This document shows positions 1-8,328 of a DNA stretch of 10,770 nucleotides, piece after piece. The position numbers and the translations under genes are program-made. The DNA comes from Phoronis ovalis (lineage: Eukaryota; Phoronida; Phoronidae). Within the stretch, counting starts at the first letter, position 1. Each line of letters opens with the position of its first letter. A model generated the notes under the pieces. The model was not told the origin of the DNA. It worked only from the letters and a program-made list of their open reading frames with translations, and searched no databases. The stretch covers positions 1 through 10,770 of the forward strand of contig JAOXYB010060112.1 of the NCBI GenBank assembly GCA_028565635.1, in the 5' to 3' direction.

Positions 1-854
1 AAGATGTAACTATCCTTAGTATGTTATGTTTCAACTTAATCCTCGTTAATGTTACAAATTAAACAGCGTCAGTTTTACCTATTTTTAAGGTATATATTAT
101 TTGAAAGTTTTTTTCCTGTATTGTTTTGTTAACGGGTTACCTATATGTACCTACATTTATTTTCATTTTATGCGAACAGATTTCTTAATTTGATCGCTGA
201 ATTGCCAATATTAGAGATTTTCGAAATATATCAAAAACAAAAATTTAATATTGAATTGCACTTTAAAATTCCGTTACCATAGCAACCATAAAAACTTGCT
301 TTGTTACACAAATCGATGTCTTTCAAATATCATTGATAATTCTATCTACTTGGGCTATCGGAAAGGATCATTTAATCAAATATCACACATCATGTAAATA
401 CTGAAAATTGTCTTGTTTACATAATGCAAAATATCTCGGTTAAGAAAAATGTTTTGTGTTTTAAAAGGTAAGATTCAGTACTTTGCCATAAAAATTAACT
501 GCTAAATAGTGGCAAAATTGATATATATATATAAGTAATGAGCATTCATTAATCTTTAGACTGGCAAAGTTACTTATGATACAATAAAAAACACCTACTC
601 TAATAGACATGCAATTCTGTGCATAAGAATCTTCCCATAGTCTAATTTCATTTTTAAGAATCTGAATTCCTATCAAAATGCATACGGAAAGTGTCCAATA
701 CGGCCTACTAATAACAATGTAAAATAACAAATTCTTTCTTGAGTTTTGTCTCAAATTGCATGTCAAAGTCTCATAAACATTAAAGCCATTTACTCCTTAT
801 ATCATTTTTTAACAATTGGGCGTCGGTTTCAAGACTCATGAATTTCTACAATAC
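1..854 (-). other. Downstream intron or 3' flank; no further exon seen
   Basis: Beyond the donor at 854 no second coding exon is recognisable. The part from 170 on belongs to the segmental duplication. A minus-strand AATAAA occurs near 156-162 and could act as a poly(A) signal if the gene ends at the 829-831 stop, but such hexamers are common by chance in DNA this AT-rich. Confidence 0.5.
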
Positions 855-1058
855 CTGCACAAGCTCCCACCTTGGCCTCTATATCATCAAGAGCAATGTC
901 ACTTTCATAGGATCTACCACGAACAGCCTCAAATATCAATTCATAGCTTCCAGTGGGCAAGGTCACTTCGCCCAGTTTCCATGAGTTACCCTGATTTCCA
1001 GATAGCGTCCAAACTGTTTGCTCGTGTGCAGCATAATTCAGTACAACGTTTAATGTTC
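855..1058 (-). CDS. MAM domain exon 3 (C-terminal part, intact copy)
   Basis: The acceptor is gtccttattag|GA and the donor GCAG|GTATTG; length 204 nt, phase 1 at both ends. The translation reads TLNVVLNY, then TVWTLSGNQGNSWKLGEV (family W-x-x-x-G-x-Q-G-x-x-W), LPTGSYELIFEAVRG (family F-x-I-x-F-E-x-x-R-G) and DIALDDI with the fourth cysteine in GAC. Exons 1-3 together make about 158 residues, the usual size of a full MAM domain. After the donor the open frame continues only IVEIHES to a TGA at 829-831. Either the transcript splices on to exons left of the window (favoured, because donor and phase match the module pattern) or the protein ends there. Confidence 0.87.
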
Positions 1059-1624
1059 CTAATAAGGACACAAATGGCAAAAATAAATTTTACCTAAAAA
1101 CAATAATTGAGACATGGTTTCTTTATAAGTCCTCTAATGCAAACAATAGAAATGTGATAAATTAAATAAGAAAACTTACACGCTAATTGCACTTTTCAAA
1201 GCCCACATAATGTTAAAATCAAGCACTTCTTTTAATTTTACATAAAACTCTTGCAAGTTACCAGATGCTGCTTTTAAGCTGTAATAGTACCTAAACGCTT
1301 TGTAGCGAAAAGAGCTTCACTTACTACATGTATTAAAGCAGTTTCACTAATAAAAGCAAAGAATACTATATGTGACTAAAATCTTTATAAAAAATACTAA
1401 CAGTCCGTATTTTCTACTGCGTCATGCAAGTTTCGTTACGTTCAATTTTTATGACAATAGTGATCCCAAAGAAATCCTCTTAATGAATAGAGCATTGGTG
1501 TTTTCTGCTTTAACACAATCGTTATATTTTTGACAAATACGATATTACGAAACAACAAATTATAACTATGTTAGAATATTGTCCTTTTGCTATTTATGTT
1601 AACAATTTACCGTAGGGTACTTAC
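1059..1624 (-). other. Predicted MAM intron (exon 2 to exon 3)
   Basis: A 566-bp phase-1 intron, GTAAGT to TTATTAG. It aligns with 2990-3696 of the decayed copy, which is about 140 bp longer because of extra sequence near 3230-3370. Confidence 0.8.
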
Positions 1625-1756
1625 CCATGCTGCTACCATACATGTGATAATAAAACTGAAGACACATGTTATGAACAAATGTACCAAATAAACTTTTTAC
1701 TTTAGTTATGGCGCCAGTGGATCTGGACGAAGCTTCGGTATAAATATAATAGCTTC
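1625..1756 (-). CDS. MAM domain exon 2 (central third, intact copy)
   Basis: The acceptor is tgttttgtag|GA and the donor ATGG|GTAAGT, a near-perfect consensus; length 132 nt, phase 1 on both sides. The translation contains SYYIYTEASS (family Y-x-M-Y-x-E-A-S), a K-x-L/S-L block, then MCLQFYYHMYGSSMG, which is the MAM hallmark C-L-x-F-x-Y-H-M-Y-G-x-x-M-G with the third conserved cysteine. The leading GA joins the final G of exon 1 to make Gly, giving HS-G-SYY, as expected inside a MAM domain. No defect is seen. Confidence 0.87.
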
Positions 1757-1980
1757 CTACAAAACATTTTTCTATTTTACTGCAGTACAAAATAATCGAA
1801 TTCCGATTTTGAGTTCATTTACATTTTTTTTTTTAAATGAAAAATTGATATACAAAAGTAAATCGTTATTACGCAATTATGAGACAATATAGTATATTAA
1901 AAAAGTATAAAGAAATAAATATATTTTAGGTGGCACTTGTTTGTAAAGATTATTAGGTTGAAGATACATCGTTAGCATAC
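1757..1980 (-). other. Predicted MAM intron (exon 1 to exon 2)
   Basis: A 224-bp phase-1 intron, GTATGC to AG, AT-rich with a T-rich stretch. Its counterpart in the decayed copy is 3827-4128. Confidence 0.8.
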
Positions 1981-2118
1981 CACTGTGTGCAGAGCTTGGT
2001 CCAGTTCCTGTACTTGATGTGCTTCCACTGCTAAGTTCCCATTTGTACGTCGTGTCAAAAAACACAGAGTAACTACAGAAATCACCCTGTTCAAAATTAC
2101 ACAGCAAATTAGGTATAT
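1981..2118 (-). CDS. MAM domain exon 1 (N-terminal third, intact copy)
   Basis: The exon is preceded by a pyrimidine-rich acceptor (ttctcattttag|AT) and followed by the donor GTG|GTATGC; it is 138 nt long and phase 1 at both ends. It encodes the start of a MAM domain: NLLCNFEQGDFCSY (the family's C-x-F-E-x-G-x-C-x-Y signature), a K-W tryptophan position, then the Gly/Ser/Thr-rich stretch leading to GPSSAHSG (family G-P-x-x-D/A-H-T/S-x-G). Two of the four conserved cysteines are here. The single base G left by the coiled-coil exon plus AT gives Asp, so the reading frame is kept across the join. MAM modules are extracellular adhesion or oligomerisation domains, which suits the signal peptide upstream. 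Confidence 0.85.
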
Positions 2119-2291
2119 CTAAAATGAGAAAACATAAGCATAAACATAAAATATGCAACCATTTCCTTAAAAATCCTAATGCATATATTATCTTCTAACT
2201 TAATTCTGTCAAAATCGATGATCTGATCAATCATGTTTTCATCCAGTTGTCTTCACTTTGTTACTACTTTGTTATATTTACCATTTTTAGC

Positions 2292-2342
2292 CTAACCGAG
2301 CGGTTAGCATTTAAAAAAATGATACTAAAAATGTATCATTTT
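2292..2342. repeat. Two adjacent hairpins at the junction between duplication units
   Basis: CTAACCG-AG-CGGTTAG (2292-2307) is a 7-bp perfect stem. It is followed at once by AAAATGATAC, a 7-nt loop and GTATCATTTT (2316-2342), a 10-bp perfect stem. They sit between the two approximately 2.1-kb units. Confidence 0.75.
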
Positions 2343-2811
2343 AAATCATTCTAAGTATGCGCACTGATGAGATTATAATATGTTGGTCGTTGAATTGCCA
2401 ATATTCTAACAAATGTGCGGGGTCTTCGAAATACATATGCATTTTCAAATTCCTTTGCCATGGCAACCATAAACGTTTTGCTTTGTTATACAGATCGATG
2501 CCTTAGAAATGTTACATTATAATTCTATCAGTGTGGGCTATCGAAAAGAATCATTTGATCAAATATTGTACATCATGTTCGTACTGAAAAATGTTCTTGT
2601 TTACATAAAATTCAAAATATCTCGATACTTTGCCATGAAAATTAACTTTTACATAGCTGCAAAATGGATATGTAAAAGCAATAAGCATTCAATAATCTCT
2701 AAACTTACAAACTTTTATTATGATGCAGCGAAGAAACCCTAGTCTAATAGATATGCAAATCTGTACACAGGAACTCGTCCCATAGTCTAGATAACATTTT
2801 TAAGAATTCTA

Positions 2812-2989
2812 TTAAGGGCAATCTTATTTTCAACGGAATTGAAGCAAAGAACCTCAAATATCAATTCATAGCTTCCAGTGGGCAATGTCACTTCACTCAA
2901 TTTCCATGAGTTGCTGTGATTTCCAGTTAGTATCCACACTGTTCGATTATACTTTTGTACATGATAATTCAGTACAACGTTTAATGTTC
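2812..2989 (-). pseudogene. Pseudo-exon 3 of decayed MAM copy, 3' end deleted
   Basis: The acceptor (tcatattag|GA) is intact. TLNVVLNY, TVWILTGN and LPTGSYELIFE are conserved, with a 34-bp DNA run identical to the intact exon. It ends abruptly after KIALNRI: the sequence then matches what in the intact copy lies about 219 bp further downstream, so the exon end with the fourth cysteine and the donor were removed. Confidence 0.85.
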
Positions 2990-3696
2990 CTAATATGAAC
3001 ACAAATGGTAAAAATAAATTTTGCTTATAAGAAATGATTGTGACATGATTACTTATAAGTGCTCTTATGCAAAACAATAGAAATGAGATAAATTAAACAA
3101 GAAAATGTTCGCGCTTATTGCACTTTTTAAACCCTATACAGTATTAAAATCAAACATTTCTTTTGACTGTGCCTACAAATCTCGTACGTTACCAGATCCT
3201 TCAATGGTTTTAAGCTGTAGTACTTAAAAGTGTTCCAACGAAGTGCAGAAGTTTTTGTACTGTATGAATTACGTGTAATCAATTAGTTTAACAGTACTTT
3301 TTATATATTGAGATTATTTATATCACCTGAAATTTACCTAGTTTAGCATGAAAGACCATCAATTAAAACAACTACATGTATTAAGCAGTTTCATAAATAT
3401 CAGCAAAAAATACTACATGTGACTAAAATCTTTATAAAAAATACTACCATGAAATATTAACAGTTAGAATTTCTCTCCTGTATCGTGTGATTTTTTTTGC
3501 GTTAACTTTTGCTGACAATAATAATCCCAAAGAAATCCTTGTAACGAATAGAACATTTGTTGTGCTAGTTGTGCTTTCTGCTTTAACACAATCAGTATCT
3601 CTTTGTTTACCAATTGCGTTATTATGGAACACTGAACTATAAGTTAGAATATAGGATTTTACTATTTATGTTAACAATATACCGTAGGGTACTTAC

Positions 3697-3826
3697 CAAT
3701 ACCCCTGCCATATATGTGATAATAAAACTGAAGGCACATGTTCTGAATATGTACCATTTAAGTTTTTTAGTTTGGTTCCGGTACCAGCGGAACCGAACGA
3801 AGATGTATAATAAATATAATACCTTC
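3697..3826 (-). pseudogene. Pseudo-exon 2 of decayed MAM copy (2-bp deletion)
   Basis: Both splice borders persist (ttatag|GA and TTG|GTAAGT). The first half reads RYYIYYTSSFGSAGTGTK in the expected frame; the second half reads MCLQFYYHIYG in another frame. The length of 130 nt against 132 in the intact copy places a 2-nt loss between the GGTACA and CATGTG blocks. Confidence 0.88.
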
Positions 3827-4128
3827 CTATAACAAAGTTGTCTATTTAACTACAGCACAAAATAATTAAATTCCGATTTAATTTTACATGAGACACAGTT
3901 TTAAAGCAGTTCTGTTTGTTAGTCTCAGGAATTCATACTCTGTGGATTTTACGTTAACAGTTAAGTACCATGTGAAAAAAAATATTTGTTTTAAATGCAA
4001 GAATGATATAAAATATAGTCGCTATAACGCGATACTAACTAATTATCAAGAGATACTAATTACGAGATAATATAATATATAAAAAGTAAACAGATAAATA
4101 TTAGGTTTAAGATACATCGTTGGCATGC

Positions 4129-4267
4129 CACTGTGAACATATATGGGATTGAACGTGCGTGTGCTTGCACTTTTAATAAGCCATGCATGTATACAAGTTG
4201 CTAGGGAACACACAGTAACTAGTACAGTAACCACCCTGTTCAAAACCACACAGCAAATTACGTGGAT
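4129..4267 (-). pseudogene. Pseudo-exon 1 of decayed MAM copy
   Basis: It aligns with intact exon 1 (2118-1981), starting CCACGTAATTTGCTGTG against ATACCTAATTTGCTGTG, and ends CACAGTGGCATGC against CACAGTGGTATGC. The acceptor dinucleotide is GG. The frame holding NLLCGFEQGGYC stops at a TAA; the end of the exon (SGMPTMYLKPN, running into the intron) is readable only in another frame. Confidence 0.85.
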
Positions 4268-4718
4268 CCAAAACAAGTTAATGTTTAAAGAATTTAATAA
4301 ACATTATGCGTAATAAGGTAAAATCGCACACGTCACAGAAACATACAGTAAAATATTACTATTCTTTGTTACGTTTTTTTTCAAAACATTTATGAAGCTA
4401 CAGAAGAAGTAACAGTCTGTGACATCTGCATTTAGTTATCATCTATTTGGCTGTTTTAATACCTTAAAAGCTTATCTTCTGTACACTTTGGTTTTATAAT
4501 TTATGGCATCCAGTAATCTGCTGAAATCAGCTCTATAGGCAATAAAATTATACCGACTCTAAATAGTCATTAAGACGTCAGTGTTCTACTTTAATTTCTT
4601 TATAAATTATGTTAAAAAGTTGACACTTAGCTGATATTCTACTGTTCTAGAAATAATGGAGATATTGTTATGGCACTACATCTTGAAATAGAAGCCTGTA
4701 GTTTTTAAATTGCGTTAC

Positions 4719-6261
4719 CTGCGTGTATTTGGTGATTATTCGTTGCTGTCAGATTTTCTAGTTGCCGTTTTACTTGATTCAGCTCATTTGTTAGGCTCTG
4801 CATTTGGTTTCTAAGACTCTCCTCGGTAAGTCGAATATTTAGCTGCTGGGTAACGTTAACGTTATGGAGCGTTTCTTCTGTTATCTGCTGATTAAAATTA
4901 ATTAAATGTTGAGCATCTTGCTTTACTTGATTTAGTTCCGATGTCAGGTTTTGTACTTCGTTTTTAAAACGTTCCTCAGCGTGTCGCTGAGTAACATTTG
5001 CCTTTTGAAGCTTTTCTTCTGTCAATTGGAGATTTAACAGCAAAGTAACGTTCATTCCTTGCAGTGTATCTTTAAACACGTTGACTTGTTGAGCATCTTT
5101 CTTTACTTGGATTAGTTTTTTTGTCAAGTTTTGTACTTGGTTTTTAAGAAGTTCCTCGGAAAGCTGCTGGGTGACATTTGCATTTTGTAGGTTTTCGACT
5201 GTCAATTGGAGATGTACATAATGTAACTGTTGGGTAACATTCATTCTCTGCAGCATTTCTTCCAGAATTTTGACTCGTTGAGCATCTAGCTTTATTTGAT
5301 TTACTTCCGTTGTCAAGTTTTGTACTTCATTTTTAAGGCGTTCTTCGACATGTTGTTGAGTAACATTTACCTTATGAAGCTTTTCTGTTGTCAACTGCAG
5401 CATTTCTTCGTGAATTTTGACTCTATGCGCATGTTGCTTCATTTGATTTAGTTCCATTGTCAGGTTCTGTACTTCGTTTTTAAAGCGTTCTTCAAGAAGT
5501 TGCTGGGTAATATTTGCCTCCTGAAGATTTAACTGTTGGGTAACATTCATACTTTGCAGCAATTCCTCCAGAATTTTGACTCGTTGAGCATCTAGCTTCA
5601 TTTGATTTAGTACCGTTGTCAGGTTCTGTACTTCGCTTTTAAGGCGTTCTTCGACAAGTTGCTGGGTAACATTTGCTTTCTGAAGATTTAGCTGTTGAGT
5701 AACATTCATTCTCTGCAGCATTTCTTCCAGAATTTTGACTCGTTGAGCATCTAGCTTTATTTGATTTACTTCCGTTGTCAAGTTTTGTACTTCATTTTTA
5801 AGGCGTTCTTCGACATGTTGTTGAGTAACATTTACCTTATGAAGCTTTTCTGTTGTCAACTGCAGCATTTCTTCGTGAATTTTGACTCTATGCGCATGTT
5901 GCTTCATTTGATTTAGTTCCATTGTCAGGTTCTGTACTTCGTTTTTAAAGCGTTCTTCAAGAAGTTGCTGGGTAATATTTGCCTCCTGAAGATTTAACTG
6001 TTGGGTAAAATTCATACTTTGTAACATTTCTTCCAAAATCTTGACTCGCTGAACATCTTGTTTTAGTTCCTCGACATGCTGCTCATGAAACCTGACTTGC
6101 TGCTTCAACGCGGTTACTTCCCGCTTGTTTTCTTCAGTGCTGCATAGCCCTTCAAACCTGTATGTACACCCTTTAGGGTTAGACAGTGTCGACTGACCAA
6201 AAATAATGTCAGTGATAGTTATTATAATACTCAAACTAAGTAGCATTTTAGGCTTTCTCAT
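4719..6261 (-). CDS. 5' coding exon: secreted, N-glycosylated coiled-coil repeat protein, probably spliced to MAM exons
   Basis: The frame opens at ATG 6261 with a signal peptide (residues 1-22: basic RKPK, then a hydrophobic run LLSLSIIITITDIIFG). Residues 32-40 hold the only two cysteines (C32, C40), plausible interchain disulfides. From residue 73 there are eight related units (73-125, 126-174, 175-227, 228-280, 281-329, 330-392, 393-452, 453-514) with the pattern V-K-I-x-E-E-M-L-Q, one or two N-[VIF]-T-Q-Q, E-E-R-[LF]-K-N-E-V-Q-N-L-T, L-N-Q-x-K-x-D-A-Q. Charge and leucine spacing fit coiled coil. There are 21 N-x-T sequons. The open frame reaches a stop at 4705-4707, but at 4719|4718 there is a strong donor, CAG|GTAACG, leaving one base of a codon. 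The first intact downstream acceptor (2118) begins with two bases and restores Asp, so the last four codons (GNAI) are probably intron. If unspliced, the protein is 518 residues. I do not recognise a named gene; an oligomeric extracellular binding or matrix protein is inferred. Confidence 0.85.
5234..5543 (-). repeat. Copy 2 of 310-bp identical direct repeat in the coiled-coil exon
   Basis: Identical to 5699-6008. The intervening 155 bp (5544-5698) is related to neighbouring units but distinct, encoding the end of unit 3 and the start of unit 4. Confidence 0.93.
5699..6008 (-). repeat. Copy 1 of 310-bp identical direct repeat in the coiled-coil exon
   Basis: Base-by-base comparison shows no difference from 5234-5543. 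The period is 465 bp, exactly 155 codons (units of 53+49+53 residues), so the frame is kept. The first mismatch on the right side is A at 6009 against C at 5544, which turns MNVT into MNFT. Confidence 0.93.
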
Positions 6262-7526
6262 ACTGAACTCTCTACGGATTAATTCTGCACATGCAGTTGC
6301 ATTCTAGAGCTCTGATATCTGTATTGTCAATTGTATTGTGCAAAGATTTTTTTTCTGTTCGTGATGTTAAATGCAAGTCATTTCCTTGTTGATTCCATGT
6401 GGTCCTTGGATAAGAAGTTAAAAAAAAAACAGTGCATGTATATGTTGATAAAATTAACATTAAGTTATTGAATATTGGACCATCGACAAGAACAACAGTA
6501 TTTCAACCATAGTTTCATAGTTGACCGGGTAGTTGATTAACCGCTGATTATTAAAAACTATATTTATTTACGTTTTATTAAGATTGGGGTTTATGATAAT
6601 TTTTTTCTAAACTTATGCAGCATTTTCTCCCCTGTATAATATTATTCGAGAAAAAGACTATTCCAAATGTGTGGTAGAAGCTTAAGCCTAAGGAAATATA
6701 GAGTTGAATAATTCCGGCTATGCAGTACGGACGATTTATGCAAATATGGCAAATAAAAACAGCTTTTATTACTTATCTAGCTTGTGCTGTATTGCAATCG
6801 ATCCATATACGTTGCCCAGTAGTATCGCGCATGAAACGTTAAACATTACTCGGATTGTATCGTATACGTTTTAAATGATAATTTATTAACATGTATCCTG
6901 CTGGAAGTAACAGGTCCAGAACATCTGATAAATAAAAAATTCCTTTATGTTACTTTTTCATTTCTTTTTAAACTTCCATTGCCTATAGAAAACTTAAGTG
7001 TATCGAAAATTGTAGAAATAATTCATATAATTAGTACTATATAATGATCCCAGTGGGAGTAGAACCTGCGTTGGAAATATTATGTTCACACAAAGATTAA
7101 CGAAAAAGACACGTAATAACAGATTTGCCGAGCGAATGAAGCAAGCATAAAATTCTTAAGGATTGTGACATGACTAGGAATAAGGAAGTAAACAGATGTT
7201 TACCAGCGATATGTCAGGATTAATGCCAACAAGTTATAAATGAAATCTGTCCTATTCTTTTCAGACCAAACTAGAGTACGCGATATTTTCATTGGACAGG
7301 CATTGTTATAGTTAATGTCGTTAAACAATTATCAAGGAAAGTAATTAAAATGTGTTTAGTTTATGTCCTTTTTCTTTTTATCATCGACACAACCATACAA
7401 CTGTCATCTGAGATAAATTACCCACTCTGTTGTTTTGATGTAACAAAACCGTAGACGCAGATAAATGTATGCCATCATAGATTAGTCTATGACTTCAGTT
7501 ATCTGACGGAAATGTAACATTCCCAT
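6262..7526. other. 5' flank of the coiled-coil/MAM gene; no gene seen
   Basis: This stretch is AT-rich with many stops in all frames. It should contain the promoter and any non-coding first exon on the minus strand. A possible acceptor (gcatgtgcag|AATTAATCC) lies about 25 bp before the ATG, which would fit a 5' UTR intron. No clear TATA box or initiator could be chosen. Confidence 0.5.
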
Positions 7527-7576
7527 ATGTGGGGCACATGTGCGATGTGTCATGTGGGGCACATGTGCGGTGTGTC
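7527..7576. repeat. 25-bp tandem doublet with E-box palindrome
   Basis: Two head-to-tail copies (7527-7551, 7552-7576) differ at one base (gcgAtgtg against gcgGtgtg). Each contains GCACATGTGC, a 10-bp perfect palindrome whose core CACATGTG is an E-box. It is GC-richer than its surroundings. Confidence 0.92.
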
Positions 7577-8328
7577 ATATCAGCACATAAGCATAAATTA
7601 AGATGTCACGACTAATTTTTTTTAATGAAATGTTTAAAACTATCCTATTATAAAATAAGTAAATCACAATTAAAATTATAACATTTAAGCTTTTTAACAC
7701 AAATTATCAAAATTAAAGATCATAATTTGTTGCTTGTGAAACAATTATCGTGTGTACGTACCCCTTCCGTCGGAGGTCAGCAGGACTTGTAGCAAATTAA
7801 AAACAGTGTATTTGATGCTCACATAATTTCTCTATCACATTGCGTCGATAATTTTCTAACGGCATCTTCGGCGACATTAACTTTAATAAACAAAAGTAAG
7901 TTATTGTATGCCGACGTTAATTTAGTCTTTTCCATCGCGTTACCCACCATCGGGCTGCTTTAGAAATTCTTCATTCCAGGAATAGTTGCACTGTGGGTCT
8001 TTGTTGCTCTCCCTTTATCCCTGCCTGCAGGCAAATAGTCCGGAACATGTAAAATATATTTAATATATTCTATTACTGATAAATTTCAGAATGAATGTTC
8101 ATAAAAATAGCAATCAGAAAAGTGTTCGTCACTGCATATAAAATTAAAGCTTCGAGATAGAGTCGGGAAGTTGTCAAGATTATCTAGTTTTGCTTAATCT
8201 TCATGGTTCAATCGGTGACTAAATTTCTTCAGATTGGTACAAATTCGCTTAAATACATACGTGTACGTATATTTGCGTGCGAATCTAGCTATTGGCCAGG
8301 GGCTTGTAGTCGAAAATCATGATATGTC
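7577..8328. other. Intergenic stretch; no gene seen
   Basis: A slightly CpG-richer patch lies around 7760-8050, but no open frame with recognisable protein character and no convincing exon with splice borders was found. Confidence 0.5.

Larger units (their letters stand above)
170..2290. repeat. Segmental tandem duplication, unit 1 (contains intact MAM exons)
   Basis: This unit aligns in order with 2357-4380. Anchors include gaattgccaatatt (199-212 against 2392-2405), the ccat(a/g)gcaaccataaa block, ctaatagacatgca (600) against ctaatagatatgca (2744), all three MAM exons, and intronic blocks such as aaaatctttataaaaaatac in both. Offsets drift from about 1925 to 2193, showing indels. The outer limits are approximate. 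Confidence 0.8.
2812..4267 (-). pseudogene. Decayed duplicate of the MAM domain (exons 1-3) within the first intron
   Basis: All three MAM exons recur in the same order and strand. Exon 1 (4267-4129) keeps NLLCGFEQG but its acceptor AG has become GG (4269-4268), it hits a TAA after about 30 codons, and its donor GT has become GC. Exon 2 (3826-3697) keeps acceptor and GTAAGT donor and reads YYIYYTSS, but at 130 nt is 2 nt shorter than the intact 132, a frameshift just before MCLQFYYHIYG. Exon 3 (from 2989) keeps its acceptor and an open frame with TVWILTGNHSNSW and LPTGSYELIFE, but DIALDDI is degraded to KIALNRI and the last cysteine and donor are missing. With exon 1 unable to splice, this copy should not add a functional domain; use of exons 2-3 in a transcript is possible but would shift frame. 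Confidence 0.85.
2357..4380. repeat. Segmental tandem duplication, unit 2 (contains decayed MAM copy)
   Basis: This is the partner of 170-2290. Relative to unit 1 it lacks about 49 bp near 2430 and about 219 bp at 2810, and carries about 140 bp extra around 3230-3370. Homology fades upstream of pseudo-exon 1, so the right limit is uncertain. Confidence 0.78.
2119..4718 (-). other. Predicted intron 1 (coiled-coil exon to MAM exon 1)
   Basis: It runs from donor GTAACG at 4718 to acceptor AG at 2120-2119, about 2.6 kb, phase 1 on both sides. It contains the whole decayed MAM copy, whose own first acceptor is destroyed, so the first usable acceptor with the right phase and a MAM start is at 2118. 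The remaining part, 4381-4704, is AT-rich with no gene seen. Confidence 0.65.

Noticed and set aside
461-1097. Open frames of 101 (minus) and 93 (plus) codons
   Set aside because: The first lies in the duplicated non-coding part and has stops in the matching place of unit 2. The second is antisense to MAM exon 3.
2292-2307. tRNA A-box-like sequence on the plus strand
   Set aside because: No B box follows within about 100 bp and no cloverleaf can be drawn; kept only as a hairpin.
2509-4070. Plus-strand open frames of 60-77 codons and a minus frame at 3444-3632
   Set aside because: They overlap intronic or pseudo-exonic parts of unit 2, have low-complexity AT-rich translations, and are not preserved in unit 1.
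4705-4718. Treating the coiled-coil frame as a complete single-exon gene ending GNAI-stop
   Set aside because: Possible, but the donor consensus at 4719|4718 and the phase match with downstream MAM exons make read-through into an intron the better explanation.
6272-6460. 62-codon minus-strand frame just upstream of the coiled-coil ATG, starting with a hydrophobic run
   Set aside because: It looks briefly like a secreted peptide, but there is no second line of support, and short frames of this size are expected by chance. It may be 5' UTR or flank.
7056-7066. tRNA B-box-like GGTTCTACTCC on the minus strand, possible SINE
   Set aside because: No matching A box at the right distance and no T-arm pairing, so there is no tRNA or SINE support.
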